This document shows positions 36,204-40,150 of a stretch of 40,150 bases of DNA, piece by piece. Made by a program: the position numbers and the translations under genes. Numbering within the stretch: the stretch's first letter is position 1; each line of letters opens with the position of its first letter. The stretch is taken from contig NZ_QVAI01000019.1 in the NCBI RefSeq assembly GCF_003427025.1, positions 1 through 40,150 on the forward strand. Direction: 5' to 3'. This DNA comes from Jiangella endophytica (GTDB lineage Bacteria; Actinomycetota; Actinomycetes; Jiangellales; Jiangellaceae). The notes under the pieces were generated by a model, which saw only the letters and a list, made by a program, of their open reading frames with translations, made no database searches and was not told where the DNA came from.

Positions 36204-38522
36204 ATGCCCGAGTTGTCCAGACGCACCTTCGTCCGCGGCTCGCTGGCGGCCGGCGGCACCGGCCTGCTGGCGACGACGCTGCCGGCGACCGCTCAGGCGG
36301 CGGAACTCACCGCCGCCGACCCCGCCGGCACCGTCCGGGTGGCCGCGGACACCGCCACCGGCACCATCCGGGTGCTCGACGCCGGCGGCGTGCACCGGCT
36401 GACGATCACGCACCTCAAGTACTCGAACACCGCCCGAACGTTCGGCGCGTCGCTGGTGAGCCAACCCAGCGCGACCGAGCTGGTGATCCAGTACGTCACC
36501 CAGCATCCGGGGGTGACGGTGACGGCGTCGATCGTCGCCGGGCTGCGCAAGGCGCGGATCCGCTGGGATGTCAGCGGGGCCGAGGCGGTGCCGGACCAGT
36601 TCGCGATCGCCCGCGCCATCGTCGACGGCACCGAGACGTACCGGCCGGTCGCGCTGTGGAACCGCGACGCCGGCGGCGGGATCCCGTACGAGACCACGCA
36701 CGGCGCCGGGTACGCGATGACGTACGCCGACAACCGGCTGCTGCTGCGGCTGCGCGACAGCACGGAGGGGTTCGGCGACGACACCTGGCTGCACGCGCCG
36801 GGGGTGGCGGCGACCGGCGGCGGCTGGGTCACCGAGGCGGTGCTGGTGCCCGGCTCGATGCGGCCGCACGCGGCCGGCGTCATCGCCCGCGACATCGTCA
36901 CCCCGCTGGGCGTCGAGCTCTGGACCGACCAGCCGTTCCACGTGTGGCCTGCCGGCGGGGCGAAGACGGTGCGCGCGGAGGTGGTGAACGCCGAGACCAC
37001 GGCCCGGCAGGTGCGCCTCGCCTGGACCGCCCGGACCTGGGACGGCGCGGTGCAGAGCGGGTCGGCCGGTCCGGTGTCCGTGGCCGCGCGGTCGGTGTGG
37101 AACCCGACGTTCCAGGTGACCCTGGGCGGCCGCGACATCGCGTTCGTCGAGGCCGTGGTCACCGACACCGCCGACGCGAGCGTCATGGCGTTCTCGCGGA
37201 CCAACCTCGCCGTGCTGTCGTCTCACACCTACCAGGCCGGCGAGACCAGCGGGTTCGGCGTGTCGAACTACCCGTGGCTGCTCAGCGGGCCGGGGCCGGA
37301 CGAGACCGCCGCGCTGATGAAGCTGATCGGGATGACGTGGGTCCGCACCGCCTACGACGGCGCGCCCGGCATCCCGCCCACCGACCTCGACCGCCACGGG
37401 CTGCTGCACAACGTCCAGCTCGGTGGCATCCCGTACGGCAAGACCGCCACCGACCAGCGCGCATGGGCCGACGCCATGGTCGCCCGCTGCGTCACCGCCG
37501 GCGCCCGCTACTACGAGTGCGGCAACGAGCTGAACCTCATCGAGACCGAACGCACGCCGGCTGAGTACGTCACCGCGGGGCTGCGCCCGCTGCGGGCCGC
37601 CATGGCGGCCCGGCCGGACGCCACGTTCAAGGTCATGACCTGCGGGCTGGCCGGCCTCGACTCGGTCTGGCTGGACGGGTTCGGCGCGGCCGGCGGGTGG
37701 AGCGAGGTGGACGTGCTCGCGTACCACCCGGGCCGGGGCAACTACGTCGCCGACTACAGCCCGCCGGAGCCGTGGCTGCGGCCCGACGGCACCCGCAAGC
37801 CGGAGTTCTGGAACTTCATCGGCTCGCTGCGCAAGGCCGACGCGGCCCGGGCGGCCGACGGCGGCAAGGAGCTGTGGCTGACCGAGGCGTACGCCTCGAC
37901 GCAGCCGAACCGCTGGTGGACCGACACCTACCGGCACGCGGCGGAGAACGTGCTGCTCCAGCTGATGTTCGCCAAGGCGCACGGGGTGCGCTGCGTCACC
38001 TGGTACACGCTCGAGGACGGCATCGAGCAGCAGCCGAGGGAGGCCGACCCCGGCGACATCGAGTACCACTTCGGCCTGCTGGTCCGCGACCGCAGCCCGA
38101 AGCCGTCGCTGCTGGCGTTCGCCACTGCGGCCCGGTTCCTCGACCAGGCCGATTACCTCGGGCGGGTCACGTTCTCCGACCCCGAGGTCAAGGGGCTGCT
38201 GTTCACGACGCCGACCGGGCGGTTCTCGGTGCTGTGGACGCGGCGCGACGGCTACGTCCTCAACAACGACCCGGCCCGCCGCGACCCCGGCAACGCGGCG
38301 TACTACCGGACGCCGGAGCCGTGGCTGGACCCCTGGCCGACCAAGACCCCGGTGTCGCTGCCCACCCCTGCGGCGACGACCACCGTCCGCGAGCTGAACA
38401 GCATCGGCCAGGAGACCCTGCACACCGCCGCCGGCAGCCGGGTGACCGTCACCCTCGACGGCGCGCCGCGCATCTTCGTCGGCCTCGACCTCACCACCAC
38501 CGACACCTACCCCGTGAACTGA
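36204..38522 (+). CDS. Tat-exported clan GH-A-like glycoside hydrolase (copy 1)
   Basis: 772-aa protein with a twin-arginine signal (SRRTFVRG, cleavage near AQA-AE at about residue 32). Residues about 35-340 form a beta-rich domain with the motif WNRDAGGGIPYET; about 350-650 read as a TIM barrel. Two carboxylates stand where clan GH-A enzymes have theirs: Asn-Glu in ECGNELN (Glu442, acid/base) and LTEAYAS after a strand (Glu561, nucleophile). A C-terminal beta domain ends VTLDGAPRIFVGLDL. It is probably a retaining exo- or endo-glycosidase acting outside the membrane. I cannot place it in a numbered GH family. A strong AAGGAGGG precedes ATG 36204. Confidence 0.8.
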   Translation: MPELSRRTFVRGSLAAGGTGLLATTLPATAQAAELTAADPAGTVRVAADTATGTIRVLDAGGVHRLTITHLKYSNTARTFGASLVSQPSATELVIQYVTQHPGVTVTASIVAGLRKARIRWDVSGAEAVPDQFAIARAIVDGTETYRPVALWNRDAGGGIPYETTHGAGYAMTYADNRLLLRLRDSTEGFGDDTWLHAPGVAATGGGWVTEAVLVPGSMRPHAAGVIARDIVTPLGVELWTDQPFHVWPAGGAKTVRAEVVNAETTARQVRLAWTARTWDGAVQSGSAGPVSVAARSVWNPTFQVTLGGRDIAFVEAVVTDTADASVMAFSRTNLAVLSSHTYQAGETSGFGVSNYPWLLSGPGPDETAALMKLIGMTWVRTAYDGAPGIPPTDLDRHGLLHNVQLGGIPYGKTATDQRAWADAMVARCVTAGARYYECGNELNLIETERTPAEYVTAGLRPLRAAMAARPDATFKVMTCGLAGLDSVWLDGFGAAGGWSEVDVLAYHPGRGNYVADYSPPEPWLRPDGTRKPEFWNFIGSLRKADAARAADGGKELWLTEAYASTQPNRWWTDTYRHAAENVLLQLMFAKAHGVRCVTWYTLEDGIEQQPREADPGDIEYHFGLLVRDRSPKPSLLAFATAARFLDQADYLGRVTFSDPEVKGLLFTTPTGRFSVLWTRRDGYVLNNDPARRDPGNAAYYRTPEPWLDPWPTKTPVSLPTPAATTTVRELNSIGQETLHTAAGSRVTVTLDGAPRIFVGLDLTTTDTYPVN

Positions 38523-38533
38523 AGGGACCTGAC

Positions 38534-40150
38534 ATGGCTGAGCACCACCTGACCCGCCGGACGTTCGTCGGCGCCGCGGGATCGGTGGCCGTCGGCGCCG
38601 GGCTGCTGCCCGCCGTGGCCACCCGCGCGGCCGCCGCCGAGCCGGTCACGATCAGCGCCGACGGCATCGTCGTCACCGCAGGGACGGACGGCGCCGTGGT
38701 CGTCGCCGACGGCACGGGCGCGCAGCGGCTGCGGCTGGCGCACTTCATGGTCAAGGACACCGTGCTCGGGCAGCAGCGCACCTTCAGCGGGACGCCGTCG
38801 GCGATCACGCTGCCGGACGGGCGCCCGGCGATCCGCGTCGACTACCGGATGGGCAGCACCGGCGTCGGCATCGCCGTCCGCGGCACGTTCGACGTCACCG
38901 CGCGCCGGCTGCACGCGCGCTGGGAGGCCACCAGCGGCAACGAGATGTACCTGAACTCGCAGTTCCACCGCGTCGCGATCGGCTCTGCCGGGCCGGAGAG
39001 CACCCGTGCGCTGACCCGGTGGAACCGCGACGGCGGCGGCGGCGTGCCGTACGAGACCAACGACGGCGTCATCTACGCGCGCAGCTGGCCCGACACCGCC
39101 GGGTTCCTGCGCATCGCCGACAGCAACCCGGCCTGGAGCGCCGGCGACTGGGTGCACGTCGCCGGGAAGTACGACGGCAACGTGCTGGTGCACGACGTCG
39201 ACGTGGTGATCGGCGACCTGCGCCCGGCCGCGGCGAACGCGCTGGCCCAGGCCCGTCCGCTCGGCATCGACATCTGGACCGACCAGCCGTTCAACCTGTG
39301 GGACGGCGCCGGCCACCGCATGACGGTGCACGCGCAGGCCGTCAACGGCGGCGCCGCCGCGCGCGACGTCGAGCTGAGCTGGTGGGGCCGCGACTTCGAC
39401 GGCGCCGTCGTCGCCAGCGGGCAGGAGACGCTGCGGCTGGACGCCGGCGGGGTCGCCCAGCGCAGCGTCGAGTTCCCGTCGCCGCAGCAGGGCATCGTGT
39501 TCGTCGAGGTCCGCGTCGCCGCCGGTGACGACGAGGCGTTCGCCCGCACCACGCTGGCGTCGCTGCGCCAGTACCAGTACCAGCCGGGCGGGATGTTCGG
39601 CATCGCGAACTACCCGTGGCTGCTGCAGCCGAGCAAGGACGACGTCGCCGCGCTGCTGAAGCGCATCGGCGTCGCGTCGGTGCGCATCGCCTACAACGGC
39701 GCGCCCGGCATCGCGCCGGCCGAGCTGGAGGCCATGGGCATCATGCCGAACATCCAGCACGGCGACGTCGTGTTCGACGCGTCGCCGGAGGAGGTGAAGG
39801 CCTGGGCGGCCGAACTCGTGGACGTCGTCGTCGACGCCGGCGCGCACTACTTCGAGGTCGACAACGAGCGCAACCAGCCGTGGATGTCCGGCCGCTTCAC
39901 CGAGGAGTACATCCGCGACGGCCTGCGTCCCGTCGTCGAGCGGCTGGCCGAGGTCGGCTACGACGTCAAGGTGATGAACACCGGCCTCGGCGGCATGGAC
40001 GTCAACTGGCTGGACAACTTCCACGCCAACGGCGGCTGGGACCTCATCGACGTGTTCGCGTTCCACCCCGGGCGCGGCAACTTCACCCCCGACTACGCGC
40101 CGACGCCGGACGAGTGGGAACAGGGCAGCAACGGCAGCTACTGGAACTTC
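38534..40150 (+). CDS. Tat-exported clan GH-A-like glycoside hydrolase (copy 2, partial at right edge)
   Basis: At least 539 codons, open to the window end. It begins MAEHHLTRRTFVGAAGSVAV, a twin-arginine signal with cleavage near AAA-AEP. The layout repeats copy 1: beta domain with WNRDGGGGVPYET, then FGIANYPWLL (FGVSNYPWLL in copy 1), then the barrel. The acid/base candidate is Glu445 in EVDNERN, three residues from the copy 1 position; the nucleophile would lie beyond the edge. Identity to copy 1 is moderate, so this is an old tandem duplication, perhaps with different linkage specificity. It starts 11 bp after copy 1. Confidence 0.8.
   Translation, partial: MAEHHLTRRTFVGAAGSVAVGAGLLPAVATRAAAAEPVTISADGIVVTAGTDGAVVVADGTGAQRLRLAHFMVKDTVLGQQRTFSGTPSAITLPDGRPAIRVDYRMGSTGVGIAVRGTFDVTARRLHARWEATSGNEMYLNSQFHRVAIGSAGPESTRALTRWNRDGGGGVPYETNDGVIYARSWPDTAGFLRIADSNPAWSAGDWVHVAGKYDGNVLVHDVDVVIGDLRPAAANALAQARPLGIDIWTDQPFNLWDGAGHRMTVHAQAVNGGAAARDVELSWWGRDFDGAVVASGQETLRLDAGGVAQRSVEFPSPQQGIVFVEVRVAAGDDEAFARTTLASLRQYQYQPGGMFGIANYPWLLQPSKDDVAALLKRIGVASVRIAYNGAPGIAPAELEAMGIMPNIQHGDVVFDASPEEVKAWAAELVDVVVDAGAHYFEVDNERNQPWMSGRFTEEYIRDGLRPVVERLAEVGYDVKVMNTGLGGMDVNWLDNFHANGGWDLIDVFAFHPGRGNFTPDYAPTPDEWEQGSNGSYWNF

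Noticed and set aside
35175..38423. A 1082-codon open frame on the minus strand
   Set aside because: It is antisense to the permease and glycoside hydrolase-like genes, is Arg/Gln/His/Asp-rich as GC-rich shadow frames are, and has no domain signature.

Overview
The window is about 40 kb of very GC-rich DNA. Genes are densely packed, many start with GTG, and neighbouring genes often overlap by 4 bp (ATGA/GTGA). It carries a gatCAB operon, PF13796-type sensor kinases and two sugar ABC importers without their own ATPase. This points to a chromosomal segment of an actinobacterium. A Jiangella-like soil actinomycete is my guess from overall flavour, not something I can prove.

Layout. (1) 41-3524, minus strand: a three-gene overlapping operon with a short acyltransferase-3-like membrane protein and two tandem paralogous sensor histidine kinases; its response regulator probably lies off the left edge. 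An 18-bp palindrome occurs twice, each time exactly 58 bp before a start codon. (2) 3743-11572, plus strand: a complete high-affinity potassium system, with a small membrane protein, kdpF, kdpA, kdpB, kdpC, kdpD and kdpE. Three helically phased direct repeats lie upstream. (3) 11578-12024: a small secreted four-cysteine protein. (4) 12209-15757: gatC, gatA, a 73-aa membrane protein and gatB (tRNA-dependent amidotransferase). (5) 15775-17041: a class II Fic protein whose promoter and start codon sit inside a perfect 32-bp inverted repeat, followed by a hairpin built from a related motif. (6) 17112-19957, minus: a secreted endonuclease/exonuclease/phosphatase-fold enzyme and a secreted metallophosphoesterase. 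(7) 20122-27063: a GntR/HutC regulator divergent from an overlapping operon of sugar-binding lipoprotein, two permeases, BadF-type (N-acetylglucosamine kinase-like) kinase, neutral-ceramidase-like hydrolase and SIS-domain protein. A DasR-like operator core is shared between this operon and the secreted phosphoesterase pair. (8) 27219-30506: an M50 metallopeptidase convergent with an ABC ATPase/membrane-protein pair preceded by a frameshifted GNAT gene. (9) 30541-40150: an enolase-superfamily sugar-acid dehydratase divergent from a LacI regulator, a second ATPase-less sugar ABC importer and two tandem Tat-exported proteins that look like clan GH-A glycoside hydrolases; the second runs off the right edge.

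How they work together. Regions 7 and 9 each read as a carbohydrate utilisation locus: secreted or lipoprotein capture, import, intracellular kinase, hydrolase, isomerase or dehydratase, and a local transcription factor. Both importers must borrow an ATPase encoded elsewhere (MsiK-type sharing). The most unusual loci are the tandem GH-A-like pair with its dehydratase, the ceramidase-like enzyme in an amino-sugar operon co-marked with secreted phosphoesterases, and the Fic gene in its inverted repeats. No tRNA, rRNA, CRISPR array or recognisable transposase gene was seen, and no intergenic gap exceeds about 220 bp.
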